This document shows, one piece after another, positions 24,641 to 37,600 of a stretch of 64,000 nucleotides of DNA (positions are counted from its first letter, which is position 1; every line of letters starts with the position of its first letter). Location: contig OX365952.1 in the NCBI GenBank assembly GCA_947247005.1, forward strand, positions 2,006,501-2,070,500, written 5' to 3'. The stretch is from Spisula solida. Lineage: Eukaryota > Mollusca > Bivalvia > Venerida > Mactridae. A program made the translations under genes and the position numbers. The notes under the pieces were generated by a model that was not told the DNA's origin, did no database searches, and worked only from the letters and a program-made list of their open reading frames with translations.

Positions 24641-25895
24641 AAATAATTATTTACGATAACAACTTAATTATGTTTTGATGTTATATATGATGTCACATTG
24701 TGCATTTTGACATAGCTATGGTGAAAAGTTGTATTATTTGAAAATGTGTAGGCCTACTGCTGATTTTGTGGATTGTTGCTAAAGTTCCTTATGAAAAAAA
24801 TATGAAAAATAGTCCATGTCTGTCGGGATAATCTGGGTAGATACGTGTAGATCCAATTGAATTAAACTAAGATTTCAACCTATTTACGCCTATCAAAATA
24901 TCGATATACATGTACCCCTTGATGGCTTTTATTTGATATGGATCTAGGTTCTATTTATTTATTATTGATTAGTCGTAATGTATCGGACTTTGAAGTTTAG
25001 CATCTGTTTTCTGTACAGCGGAAAACTCAATATGCCTTTGAAGATAGTTTTGTACAAACATTCCTTTCACGATGACGAGATTTGGCGGAAAATGTGCAGA
25101 CACCTGTATACATCATTGTAATGTGTTGATATACTTAGTACATTTTACTATATTTCTGCTAAGAGTTGAGCCTTATGTGTTGTCATGCTACACATTGTTG
25201 AACATAAAATTTAAGTATACTACGTCGTGCGGGCTTATGTGTAATATATGATGTTTTTGCATTGAAACTCTTGTTATAGAGTATATCTAACTGTACATAT
25301 AATACGTGTCATTATTATTGTCATCATTGTAACAAAACCAAGTACATTAGTAAATGAAACGTGCAACCAAGTATTAAAACTGAGCTTTAAACTATGGGTA
25401 AATAGATACTGGTATTAGAAACGTTTGTCTTTATCGTGAACTTTATCTGGATATCAATCCATTCTCATTTCAAATTCCAAATCCGGTAATAGTCTCTAAA
25501 AAAAATTGAAACCAAAAAGCTCAGATTGGAAACAGGTTTCTTAATACATATACTTAAATTCGTGATCGATTGTGAATACTTTTTGACACTTACATATTGT
25601 TTCAGATTTCTAGATCTATTCGATGATGTTGAATTTTGTTTGTACTATGTTGTGTATTGATAAGAGCGATATTGTTGTATTCATGCTATATTTTGCTTGT
25701 ATATTGCAAACGGTTCCTGTGATAAAGGTTTTTACGTGTTGTAATGTGTCATGGTGCATGTTCTATTTTGTGACTTGTTCTTGTCAATATAATGAAAAAA
25801 TAAATCATTGGCAACTTCCGGTAGACGGTAATATACGGTTTATATTGTTAGAAAAACTTTTGCAAATAAAAGCAACCAGTTTACAATGTAGCAAT
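24641..25895. other. Intergenic AT-rich DNA
   Basis: No gene supported. An open frame of 93 codons at 25623-25904 has no recognisable features and runs into the foldback element. Confidence 0.4.
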
Positions 25896-25896
25896 A

Positions 25897-26327
25897 CCAC
25901 GTGACCATAGGCTAAATTTGTCAACATTGGATAACAAAAATAGCCGTTAGCATTTTATTCCTTTACCGATTTATATGAAGCATAGTAACGCCAGTCTAAG
26001 GGAAAATGTGTAAGCTTTCCACGCAATGTAGGATCCCGATCAGCAGCTGGGTCGTTTTTTTTCAAGGACCTTGTGAAACCTTGGAAAAGAAGACTTGAAA
26101 CTTTAGTCCGCTCGCATACAACCACTCCGAAAGTTTCACGTGGTGCTGGAAAAAACAGCCCAGCTGCTGAAACATATTATGTTCTTCGTGTGGAAAGCAT
26201 ATAATGTTCCCGTAGACTGGCGTATGTTTAATAGAAATCAATGAAGAAATAAAATACTTACGGCTATTTTTGTTTTCGAAGCAGAAAAAATTCCTCTTGG
26301 ATTTGTAGCCTTGTCAAAGTCACGTGG
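25897..26327. mobile_element. Palindromic foldback (MITE-like) element
   Basis: Two long arms are inverted copies of each other. For example aaaaatagccg at about 25936 matches cggctatttttg at 26261, acgccagtcta near 25989 matches tagactggcgt near 26214, and cagcagctggg near 26042 matches cccagctgctg near 26159. The robust part spans 25933-26274, and weaker pairing reaches ccacgtga (25897) and tcacgtgg (26320). No transposase frame is present, so it would be non-autonomous. Confidence 0.7.
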
Positions 26328-26329
26328 TT

Positions 26330-28690
26330 GTGTTACACTGAGCTTAGGCTATCGTAATTTTAAATTATAATGAAATACACTTCCAACTCGCATGGCTCGG
26401 TTATTTTGATATAAAGGTATTTAGCGAATAGATAAGTTATGTACGAACGTGAAGGGCTGTGATTATATTATGTTGTATACATATTTAAATGATGTGTTTT
26501 GGCGGCAGATGGTGAACATTTTCGATGGCAGCTTTTGTTTGAATGGCATGCTGGCAGTTTGCAACATGATGTAGTCGTGTAAATTATCATCTCATTAATC
26601 AATGTTGTCCTTAGATTCACGTGATAGGAACCTTGGCGTGCGAGTGATACGGAAGCTAACTTCAAATAGCTTACTCATAAATGCAGCGTATATGTTTCCC
26701 AGCAGCATGTATAAAATTATAAGACTATATAAGAGGAAGGTGTTTACCATACTTGTTGAATGTCCGTGGATTTACCCGAGTGTCCGTGTACAACCAAAAT
26801 GATGCTAGAATTATGGGACACGTGGGATGTTTTAACCATAACAGTCAGAAGAGTTACATCTTGAACCTGGCTAAATGATGCCTAATTGAAAGGCCTGTGT
26901 TTCTATAATAATTCACTAGAAGACTGCGTTTTATATTCCCCTTGAACCTATGCGAACAGACTGCGTTTTATTCTTGTAAAATATTGTACGATGTAATTTA
27001 TTCCACCGGACATTTTGTTTATGCGTTGTTTTTGTCACGGTTGTACATTTATTATTTGTGTTATGTTTTTAAAGTATAATAATGTTGAAAAAACAGTATT
27101 TCATTGTTTTCCTGATCATTTTTAAGTATTTCGCTTGTGTTTAAGTTATTTTTGGTGTCGTCGGTGTTTCATTAATCTATTGCCGTATGTACTAGATCTA
27201 TTTATCATAAGGCACATATGGATTTGAAAATCATACATTATAAACGTTTCTATTAATATTGACAAAATACGAATACTGTTTAATTATCATTGTGAAGTCT
27301 AATTTCGAACTTGAGAATTTTACCAATTTTACGAGGTGACCTCCCTTGTCAATGTTGTCGCTACTACGCTGAGTAGCATTGCGCGACGTAATAATGTGAG
27401 GAGTTTTTGGCCCTTTCGCTGTTTTACCTCTAATTTAAATTGCTGTAGGTCAGTTAAGTTGTCGCACACAAAATACTAGATTTCAGAAATGGTCAAATTC
27501 TGCTGTTTCAGACCTGCTGATAATATACAGACAGTGTTCCCTCATGTAACTTCACCTCTCTCAAACGACTCCCTCCTTTAAACGACATTCAAAATTCCTA
27601 CAATGGGTATAGGCAAGGAGGGGTACTACGTATCAAAATGACTATCCTCCAAGTCAGATTAACATTTTATGTTTATAGTTCAGTCTAAACCTGAGCAATA
27701 CAAACGTGATATAGTAACGATGAGCATAAACATAATGAAATGGGTGAAGTCAAATTTAAATTATGTTATAGTTAGAATCGCTTTTGATACAACATCAATT
27801 TTGCATACGTATTGAATTTTTTCCACGCGATCAATTATATATCTGTCAGATAGGCCAGTAACCATGTACCCTTCATTCCATGGCAACGCATTTTGAAGCC
27901 TTTGCTATGTATTTCTATGTGGATGCATTTTACCTCATGTATTGCAATAAACTCACTTAAAACCCAGAATTTCTGAAACCAGACCCCTATAAAATAGGTC
28001 TTCTTATTTATTCAACTTAAAAACTTCCACAATTCCAGATTCCCATTATTCCAGATTCCGGACGTCATTTTGGGTCCGCTGACTACATATTTATAACGAT
28101 AATTGCTTTCGAAATATTGGACGTGTACATTTATCTATGTTGAAGTGTCACAAATCTTTATCTTACTTATCTTACACCAAGTCATGTATAGTTGCTTTAT
28201 TCCTGTGAATTATTTCTCATTATTTATTTTCAAGCTTATTTCATATTGAACAATGTCATTTGAAAATAAATGTCTTAAATGTACATTTCGTTGTTTGTTC
28301 AATTATTATACACGTATATTATAAAAATTAATCGTTTGGGTGGCGAAAAACAAAACAAAACTGGGCGCATTACATCAAGTGCTCTCAGCTTTTATCTATA
28401 TATCATGCAGTCATGTACGATGATAATTCTGCTGACAATACCCTTTTTATGATGAAGTTCATCTGACATCGAAAGGAATAGTGCTCAGTGTTAGCAAAAC
28501 ATATGAAATTCACCCTGCATAAAGAGTTGAGCATCAGTAACGAAGGGGAAACTACTCTGTAAATATTCGTCTTGCCAATCCCAGGAGAACCAATCATCGA
28601 CGGCAGAGTCTTCACAATCGTTAATACCAACGGAGATACCCTTCCAACGCATCACTATCTGAAATACCAGCTTTTACCCCTGGAAACACT
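26330..28690. other. Intergenic AT-rich DNA
   Basis: No gene or clear repeat supported. Open frames are short and featureless. Confidence 0.4.
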
Positions 28691-28744
28691 CAATCTTCTC
28701 CCTGTTAACATGTGAAAAATGATATTTTTCCCAAAAGGGGAATT

Positions 28745-29890
28745 AAAATAATGTACCTAAATGTTCATTGTCTTTAACCAAAATGTAATGAAATTAAATA
28801 TTTTCTTGATAAGCATAGTGAAATTGATATGCTATGGTTTTGTGAAACATTTCTAAACGATAAATTTGCGGACAGTGAATTCCACTTCAAAAACTTTCAG
28901 ATGTTTAGGAAAGATAGAAAAACAAAATTAATGAAGGAGGAATCATAGTACATGTATAGGTCTAACTTAGGCCGTCAAATATTATAAATATTCAAGTACC
29001 AGTCCTTACATTTAGTGATCATTTCCCAGTTTGCTTTACTAGAAAGAAAGGCGTGTCAAACACAAACAACAACCAGGCTGGTTTAACAATGAAATAGCAG
29101 ATGCCATCAGTCAAAGAAACTGTGCTAAGAAAACAAGCAATGAAACACAATTTGGTTTATGGCGACAAAAAGTCAAAACATTAATCACCCAAACAAAAAT
29201 ATCATTTTATTAAAAATAGTTGAAATACCATTAATGAAAACAATAAAAAGCCCAAAGCTCTATCGAGAAATCTATGAAGCCTATCCGGTAAAGAAAAACA
29301 CCACCGAGCCAACTACATCAATGATGACAATGACAATCCAATCCTAAACACGCCTAAGTCAACGCCTTCTACACAAACATAGTTAGAGCATTTCCAGACC
29401 CGCCTCAAACTCTCGAAAAAGAAAGGGAGTAAAAAATAAACAATTTGTCAACAGCAAAATATAGAATAATGAAACATTTCTCATACCTCTAGCTAGTGAC
29501 CGAAGACTATATATTGAAACAACTAAAAAAACTTGGTGGTTCAAAATCAACTTGGCCTGATGGCATTGGTCCCGGGATTATAAATACGATGTTGCAATGT
29601 TATTGCAAAGCCAATAGCTAAACTTATTAATCTTAGAAGTATTATCATGGGTAAATTTCCAGAAAAATTTAAAATGGCGAAACATTATCCAATGTTCTGT
29701 TCTTGGACTTGTACTATTTATACTTTACATAAATGACCTTCCACTTCATACTCAAGATTCGTCGGTCGACATGTTTGCTGATGATACAACAATATCTGCG
29801 TATGACAGTACCATAGTTGAAGTATTCAATGCTGATATGACAACCATATTAAAAATTGGTCTAGAACCAAATATTCATCCACAATAAATA
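28745..29890 (+). pseudogene. Decayed non-LTR retrotransposon (LINE) fragment
   Basis: Pieces of a LINE can be read in order but in broken frames. At about 28750-28930 a segment resembles the start of an endonuclease domain (EIDMLWFCETFLNDKF). At about 29520-29580 a piece resembles the RT entry motif (GGSKSTWPDGIGPGI). At about 29690-29810 a piece runs GLVLFILYINDLP and then FADDT, which is the RT active-site region. Many stops and a missing RT core show it is dead. Confidence 0.65.
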
Positions 29891-29899
29891 AAGTCATTA

Positions 29900-32690
29900 A
29901 TATTATTATTATGCTGATAATTAAAATAATTAAGTATGGACCAACCACGTGGTATTTGACGTATTTTTGGCTATCACCGTAAGTGAAAATATGTCAACTC
30001 AAAGTAACTGTTATAAACAAGCAAGTATTTGTTCACCAGTTTTAACGATAAATCCTCCACATTCAAACCGAGAATGAGTACCATCCACGCCACGCTTATA
30101 TGTTTGTGCAAAAGGTCACAGATGTTGCCCCAAAAATGTGACCTGTTTAAAAAATAGTTCGTTGCGTGTATAGTATTTTCAGGTATAAATATTACCAGTA
30201 TAATAAATGGAATATAACTGCAGTTGTTTTGATCCGTTGGGCAGTATTACCTATCTTTGACATCGGCCTTTTGTTTAAACTGTATACAATAATACAAACA
30301 TGGAATGAGCTGATGGTCGGAAAACAAGTTTTTTAAAAAAAACTTATATTAAATTCCTCTCCAAGAGTTTTGTTAATACGAGAAGAAAGAGCAAATGATA
30401 ACGAGTTGGAAGGTATAGTTCACATTTGACTATCACAAAAAGATTATATTAAGTCAGACAGGGAAGGCAGCACTCAACTTAACCAGCCGAGCACAGAAAA
30501 CATTAAAACACAAAAAGCACAATGCCCAACTGAACCAACCGAGCACATGAAACATAAAAGACATAAAGACACAATGCCAAACTAAACAAGCGCAGATCCG
30601 CCAAGTCCAAGCTATCGAAAAGTATAATAAATTATAACTAGCTGAATGACCCAGTTTCCAAAGCAAAAGGACTACAATGCCTAGTTTTAGCTGTAAGAAA
30701 TCTTAAAACGAAGAAGTACACACTACCGACCAAGAAAAATTAAACGTCCCTTGTCCCACTGTTTAAAAGCTGAATAGAAAGATTCAGCAAACAAAAGGCA
30801 GAATGCCTACGCTGAATGACCTAGTTACAACAGTAAAACTGCTGGACTACATAGTTTTAGCAGCTTTTGGTCTCAAAAGTTAAGTAACAGTATTAAAACG
30901 TTGAAAGGCCCGATTTCAGCAACAAAAAATCTGAAAGCCATAGCCGGGTGACCTAGTTTCCATAAGTAAAAAGACGTAATTGAACAAATCGAGATATGAC
31001 GTAATGAACAAGTCATTAAGAATTGCAAGCAATACAGAAGTTCTCTACCGGTTTAAAGCTATTTTCAATGTGTCTGTTGCCATAGCAACCACACAGACGG
31101 TGCTCCCTCGTTGGATACGTGTACAGAATAAATCGTATGCGCAATACGAGCACAGATCGCGAAATTATGGACATAGAGACACAATAACTTTACCATTAAA
31201 TAACGAGATGAAAAACTTATATTAGTATGCTAGGAAATGTCATAAAAACATTGATAAGAAAGTAAAATGTTGACCATGTGGCACACGCATTAAACATCAA
31301 TGACATGTTCATATGTTGTACCTTGTATGAGAAGCAGCTCTTCTTGCAACTGCTGTACACGGGACAAACATGTATATACACAATAGCTTATCAAAGATTA
31401 CAAGTAAGAAATAAAAAACTTGATTACAAGTAACAAATGAAAAACTTACATTATAAGTTCATTGACATTTCATCAAGACAAATTTTAACTTAATTTCTCA
31501 TACGTAATTAATACTCTCGTACGATGTAATTAATTAGTGTACTGGTTTGTTAAACTGTGGGTGATTGGGTTTAGATTCTTTGAGAGAACACACAACAAAG
31601 CGATACATGATTAGTGAATAGTAAACAAGGGGCGTGTGTTTACTGTCATAAACTTAATCGTTTTTCCTTCTTCAAATAGCGTATTTATGATGTTTATTGT
31701 GCATGCACCTCTTTAACTGTTTTGTAAATAAGTATATGTTTGCACTTGTTTCAAAATTACTGTAGATAAACCGATATAGTTCGCGGAAGTGTTTAGATTA
31801 GTTGTCTTATTATGCGCAAATCCTAACTTTGTTCAAACTTTGCATAATAATTGAAAAGCGGTTGTATGATAGTTAAGCATTACAATTACCTCATCCCTAT
31901 TGCATTACTTTGTCTATTTATCGGAGAAAAACGGAAATGGCCGAACTTAAACGATAGGATTGTATGCTTGAGTATGTGGGGTTGACAACTTGACATACGT
32001 GAACAGTAAAAGGCCTTAAAGATCACCAATTTCTTATTCTACGTTGGATTCCATGAATGTGTGGTGAGAGCAACGAACGACACCTATGCTAGAAGTTTGA
32101 AAGATCACCTTAGTGATAAAACCACCGCAATGAAAAGGCCACCTCAATGATAAAACCACATCAATGATAAAGCCACCTCAAAGTTAAAAACGCAATTTGC
32201 AGGTAAGCTTTCATTTGTTTTGTTCAATATATAATACCAGTTTTAAAGTTCCGATGATGGTCTTAATATCGAGCATTTTCTGTACATGTATACACTGGCT
32301 AGAGTCTGTTTCCCCTGAAAGTATCCATCCGTCAACCAATGCTCTAAGTAACATCATTTTCGTTACATGCTTTTCTCGGTTAGCAACTTACAACTTCTTA
32401 CATAATTTTATTCTATGGAGGACGATGCTTGAAATAAATAGCATGTGTACAGCGCTAGGTTATCGAATCACGACGGTCCGGGTTTTTGCTCTGTGTAATG
32501 CAAGTCTTAAATGCATGTAAGCTGTAGTAGGAGGGATCTCTTAAGTAATGTGGATTGTCATTTTGGAACTTTTTACTGAACAAATGTTTCGCCGTGTTTA
32601 TGCTTTAAAACAATTTCAATCCAATTTATAAGCAAATCAGCACTATATATATTATTCTTTATTAATGTCTCATCAATGTACATATACAAT
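29900..32690. other. Intergenic DNA with diverged direct repeats
   Basis: Between about 30430 and 30985 there are imperfect direct repeats (for example gccgagcacagaaaacat and accgagcacatgaaacat about 57 bases apart, and three copies of a ctgaatgacctagttt-type motif). Near 32095-32185 a short run of aatgataaaaccacctc units occurs. No gene is supported. Confidence 0.4.
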
Positions 32691-32764
32691 TATTATAAAA
32701 CATCATAGTTTCAAGTTTCAAGTTTTATTAGCAAAATCGGCAAATAATATGCCTTTGGCCAATT

Positions 32765-33197
32765 CAGGGGCGGACCAGGATTTAGTGTTAGGGGGGCGTG
32801 AAATGAAAAGAGCTGGGGGTCCAGGGGGCCGCAAGGGCCCCTGGTGGGTGTAGGGCAAAGCCCTGCTAGGGGGTCCAGGGGGCGAATCACCCCGGTAGCT
32901 CCATTTAGTACGCATCCATCTTTGTTGTCATAAAATGCAGCGAAAAGAGAATCAATGTGCAAAAAGAGCGATACATCAGAATCGCAAAGTTCGACCTGAA
33001 TAACGGGGCGGCAGAGAGTCTATCGAAGTGTCTGTGGTTAGTGGAAAATGTTAATTGCGCGCTATGTGCGCAGAAAGCAGAACAAAAATTACTTTAAATA
33101 TGTGATTTAGTGTGATACAACAAATGAATTGACTTTACTTTGGCGAGTTTAGGCGGACCCGGCGTACGCCCCCCCCCCCCCCTTGGATCCGCCTATG
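32765..33197. mobile_element. Non-autonomous hAT-like DNA element
   Basis: The left end CAGGGGCGGACCAGGA and the right end, read inverted (CATAGGCGGATCCAAG), are similar terminal repeats. CAATT lies directly outside both ends, as a possible target duplication, although hAT elements normally leave 8 bp. The inside is GC-rich near the left end (gggggtccagggggc) and has a run of 15 Cs near the right end. No transposase is encoded. The terminal CAGGGGCGG is typical of hAT elements, but the family is an inference. Confidence 0.5.
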
Positions 33198-33199
33198 CA

Positions 33200-34040
33200 A
33201 TTTACAACAAATATATACAAGTACATATAAAACATCATAAAAAATTATTATTATTGTGCCTTTGGCCAAAACAAATGAACAAACAAAGGAATATGACAAA
33301 CATACAAAGAACATCAAATACATACAATACATATACAAAACAAATATTAAATATGTTCAATAAGAAACAGTTTTATAGTTCAAGACAATTTTTTTTCATT
33401 CATAATTTTTGTCAAAAATACAGAAAGTTTAGTCAGAGTATCAATGTTATTAGATGACAATATTGTAGTGAATTTATTTATATTTGGGAATGTTGTGCTT
33501 CCTTAATATCGTGTTCTTAAATCATATTACTTTGGACAACATAGTAACACGTGATATTCCGATTCAATTATGAATACAGTTAAGGTTACACATTTTACAA
33601 ACATGTTATTTAAATTGTGCATTTAATTACATTGAATGAAAACGAAGTGCATGGCCGGGGCAGTCCCAGATATTATTTTTAACTGCCCAGTGTCCAACTA
33701 ATGTATGGACGTCAGTCTTCTTCCTTTAAAGTACATAATACTGGTTTATCCTAAAAAAGAACATGCAGGCGTATCTGATTTGGAAACTCACTTCCCATTA
33801 TGAAAATTAAAGTTGCCAAAACGGGAAAATACTTTAAATATCTCAGAATCGAGACAATTTAAAATAATTCTGAGGGCAAAGGCCTAAATATACATTTAGG
33901 TCTTTGCTGAGGGGTAAGATTTTAGATTATGTGGTCCTTTGTGATACGACACGTGCAATCAGATTATCTCTAGGTCAAAACGTATTATGTACATAAAATT
34001 ATATAGGCTAGAGTCTGGTTCCATTATCTGCGCATGTCTG
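33200..34040. other. Intergenic DNA between a hAT-like element and the UNG promoter
   Basis: The segments ataaaacatcata and gcctttggcca near 33228-33272 repeat those just left of the hAT-like element (32695-32762), suggesting a second copy of the same background repeat. Nothing else is supported. Confidence 0.35.
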
Positions 34041-34050
34041 GTTAATCCAG

Positions 34051-34058
34051 GCGCCAAA
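34051..34058 (-). promoter_or_regulatory. E2F-like site (inverted)
   Basis: GCGCCAAA reads TTTGGCGC on the minus strand, which matches the E2F consensus TTTSGCGC. It lies about 525 bases upstream of the UNG start codon. Confidence 0.4.
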
Positions 34059-34093
34059 ATTCATATAAATTTGCGTTAGGTATCTGGTAGTTT

Positions 34094-34104
34094 CAAGATG
34101 GCGC
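34094..34104 (+). promoter_or_regulatory. YY1-like site
   Basis: CAAGATGGCGC fits the core AAGATGGCG of YY1 sites, which are often found near transcription starts. Its place between two E2F-like sites upstream of UNG makes a promoter role plausible. Confidence 0.3.
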
Positions 34105-34452
34105 AGATGAAACAAAAATAAAACCGCACTAAGGATAACTTGACGTTTAACCATTGAAGATTGTCGCGGTCTCTAGTTGAATTATGGTAACCATAGTAAG
34201 GACCAGTAAGCGTCAAAACCCGACCACGTGTATTTTTAGGTAGATTCTAGGTCAAAAATGTTCAATTTCTATTGATCTATTTAAAATTGGAGCAACTTTT
34301 TCTGATCGGGAATCCATTAATTGTCCAATTTGCTGAAAAGTCACGTAGAAATACATGCACGTCAACAATATTTGTGGTGCATTTCCCAAAGTATCTATGT
34401 GAACGGTTGTGCACAGTGGTATTTGGATAAATTACGAACATATCCGAATAAC

Positions 34453-34462
34453 TTTGGCGGGA
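34453..34462 (+). promoter_or_regulatory. E2F-like site close to the UNG start
   Basis: TTTGGCGGGA matches a classic E2F site, 120 bases upstream of the UNG ATG. UNG2 is known to be expressed in S phase in vertebrates, with E2F sites in the promoter, so this arrangement fits the gene's role. Confidence 0.45.
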
Positions 34463-34581
34463 GAATGATCAGAATCACAGCGGCGCATGGATATGAAATT
34501 TTGTTCAGAAACAAGCGTTTACCGTTCTGTAATTGATGATTTATGTTGCGAAGCCTTAGAATTATAAATCCCGCTAATAAA

Positions 34582-34662
34582 ATGAGTGGACAGGCAAATA
34601 TTCTGTCATTTTTCTCTCCCCAACAGAAACGCCCAGTAGATGCAAATATTTCCAGATCGGAG
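34582..34662 (+). CDS. UNG: UNG exon 1: start codon and PCNA-binding box
   Basis: 27 codons from ATG 34582 to the donor GTATAT at 34663. The peptide starts [18 protein letters not shown]. QxxIxxFF at residues 4-11 is the PCNA-interacting motif found in the same place in UNG2. This supports the ATG choice. Confidence 0.9.
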
Positions 34663-37600
34663 GTATATTTCGTTTATTTATGATAATTGATTTGCGGTTG
34701 TCCATTATGACAGGAGCGGTTCAAGGGGGGGGGGGGGGGTCCCGGCCAAAATTTGTGGACATGTTTCAGTTTGCCCGGAATGGCCCATAGCTTATATCTT
34801 CAAGATGCGCAATTCAGGACAGTGCAGTACACCAGTGGGACATGTCAATAGCCTGGCTCCACCGGCTCCACTGTCAAATTAACAGCACATGGTCATGGGG
34901 ACCTAGTATAATTTTTACGCAATCTATACAGGGATGCCTGTATAACTATAAGTAGTGGCTGGACCGTCAGAATTTAAAAGCAGCCACTTGCAGACAGCTT
35001 ATCTGTCTAATGGGGACTATGACCCCCCTCCTGCTACGTACCTAATTTCAAGTCATATTAGGCATAGGACTGACTTTCAGAAATATATTGCTGATCGACA
35101 TGAAATCATGTTTTCTGTAAACTACAATCTATGCTGATGAATGTAAAACAAACCCGATCAAATTTGATCCAAATTCAAAATAGTTACTCCCATTTATTTG
35201 TGGTAGGTATCACGGAGTTAGGAAATCACTTTTTTTCATTTTCTTAAAAAAGTGGTTCCATGTAAATTCAACGTTTGATTACGCCATGTGCTCCGTGAAA
35301 TTGTGTCCGGAAACACAGAAAAACGCAAAGCACGGTCTTTTACCAGACTGGTCCATCAATTCTCTCACAAGAATTTGGATCCGTGTGACTGTGAAAAACC
35401 GTAACCCAGACCACCTATTTTGGATCTGATTATCGCGATAAGTAAACACGAGTTACTTCCCTTGTCAGTCCTATGTCTACATATATGTCGATATACTACC
35501 TATACACTAATTGCACAAGTATTGTCAAACATGTTTATTAAATAGAAATTCTATATAAATCCTCTCTAGCTTTTAATAATAACTACAAGCTACACTTGAT
35601 AATAATAAAAATGTATACATGCGTGTAGCCTGCAGAGGGTGTGGACCCTAAGTATCTGAGATTAATATATCAGACACATGTACGGCACTTTAATTCAGGC
35701 TGTACTCCTCATGTGATCTCCATACCCAGATGCCCAAGATGTTTCCTACCTACCCAATAAAATTTTCCCTGCCAGGACCTGTTCTATAAATAGGATGGTT
35801 TAAAGAGCCGGAATCTCGTGACTTCTTGACCGTTTACAAATTTATTCATATGGTCAGAAATTTTCTCGTCCAAGAAGATGCCTTTTTGTATCAATCTCTT
35901 CACCAATTTCTTCACCTCAATTATACAGCCTAATTTGATAAAGTAATGGGGATTAGTTAATTGGTGACTTCATGGACTTTATATATTTTATGATGCAATA
36001 CAGTTATTTTTGGCTTTTTTCAACTTTGGGTTATTTCAACTCAATATATCTACATGTACACACTGAATAGAATCGGCTGTAGATATTTAGAACAGAATTT
36101 TTATTTCTAGTCCACTGATGGAGATGCCAAACGAGCCAAACTAGATAAGACTGGTTCTCCACCTAAAAGTGGGAAGGAAAATCTCAATGTGGAATTGAGT
36201 CCTGAACAGAAACAAAGAATGGAGGAGAACAGACTGAAAGCACTGGCAAAGTTACAAGCAAAGAATACTACCGGTAACTCCAGCTCATTACTGGTTGGCT
36301 TCGGGGAATCGTGGAAAGAAGCTTTGCAGGCTGAGTTTTCAAAGACTTACTTTGAGCAGGTTAGTTAAACCAGGCATCTTTCCCTGAAAAAAATCTTTAA
36401 AATCTGTAAATCATTCACTTATTTGCAAAAATTAAGACTTCTGTTACAACTAGTGACTACCTGTAGTTACCAAATCAGGCCCCATAAATATAAAACTTTT
36501 TTCATGCTCAACACAACTTCAGTAATTAAAATTTACCTGGTTACAATGATTATAAAGGAATATGGGCTAGTGGATTGACTATATATATTTTTTACAATCA
36601 ACTGAGACAGTCGTAGTACGTGGCCATTCAGTTTTATCCTTGCCTAATTGGCCAATGGCCTCCAGCTTTTATGGGGACTATATTTTTGAAGTAATCTATA
36701 AACCTGTGACACCCTGGCCCTCAAACCCTTGACAACAGTATCCCACTATACATGTAAGTGCAAACTATTGAAGAAAGAAAATGTTGAATGAAGACTACTA
36801 CCCATACCTCAAGGTCAAGGTTTTTAAAGACATATTGATTAATGATGATGTGTGTGTGTGAAAAGAATTGCCTAAAATGATGATAAATGTTACATTGTAT
36901 TTCTTTATCTTACAGCTAGGCAAATTTGTGGAAGCTGAGAGAAAGAAAGCCATAGTGTATCCAACAGCAGGGAATGTGTTCAGTTGGACGAGAGCTTGTA
37001 ATGTTAATGATGTAAGCTGTTTTTAGATTCATTCAATCCTTAGTGTAGTCCTAGAGTAAATATTTGAATAACATCATAACTGCATAATTGGATATTTTAA
37101 GTCGCCTTTTCAAAGAAAAAAAGTCGAGCTATTGTCATGACGGGATATCGTCTGCTTGTGCGTTGGTTTAGTTTATTGTCAGAGTAATGTTCTCAAAGAC
37201 TAACAAAGGTATCCACTTTAAACTTGAAATAGTTATTCACCATCCCAAGGGGAGTCCATACTGATAAGGTTGATAACCCTGTGACCTATATTTATGGAGT
37301 TATCTGCCCTTGTTTGGACTTAGCACATAAAAATAGTGGCTTAATTTACAGATCAACTGAATCTTATCAAACACTATCAAATCTTTCAGCTTGAAAGTCA
37401 ATAACTTTGAATAGTTTTTTAAAAAATGTCAATTTCTCAAAGTTTATTAAAGGTATCCACTTTAAACTCAACATAGTTATTCACCAGCACAAGGGGAGTC
37501 CATAATGACAAGGCTAATAACCCTGTGACATACATTTATGAGTTATCTGCCCTTGTTACTCGTAAAATTTTCACTCACAGATGAGCAAGGATATATAAAT

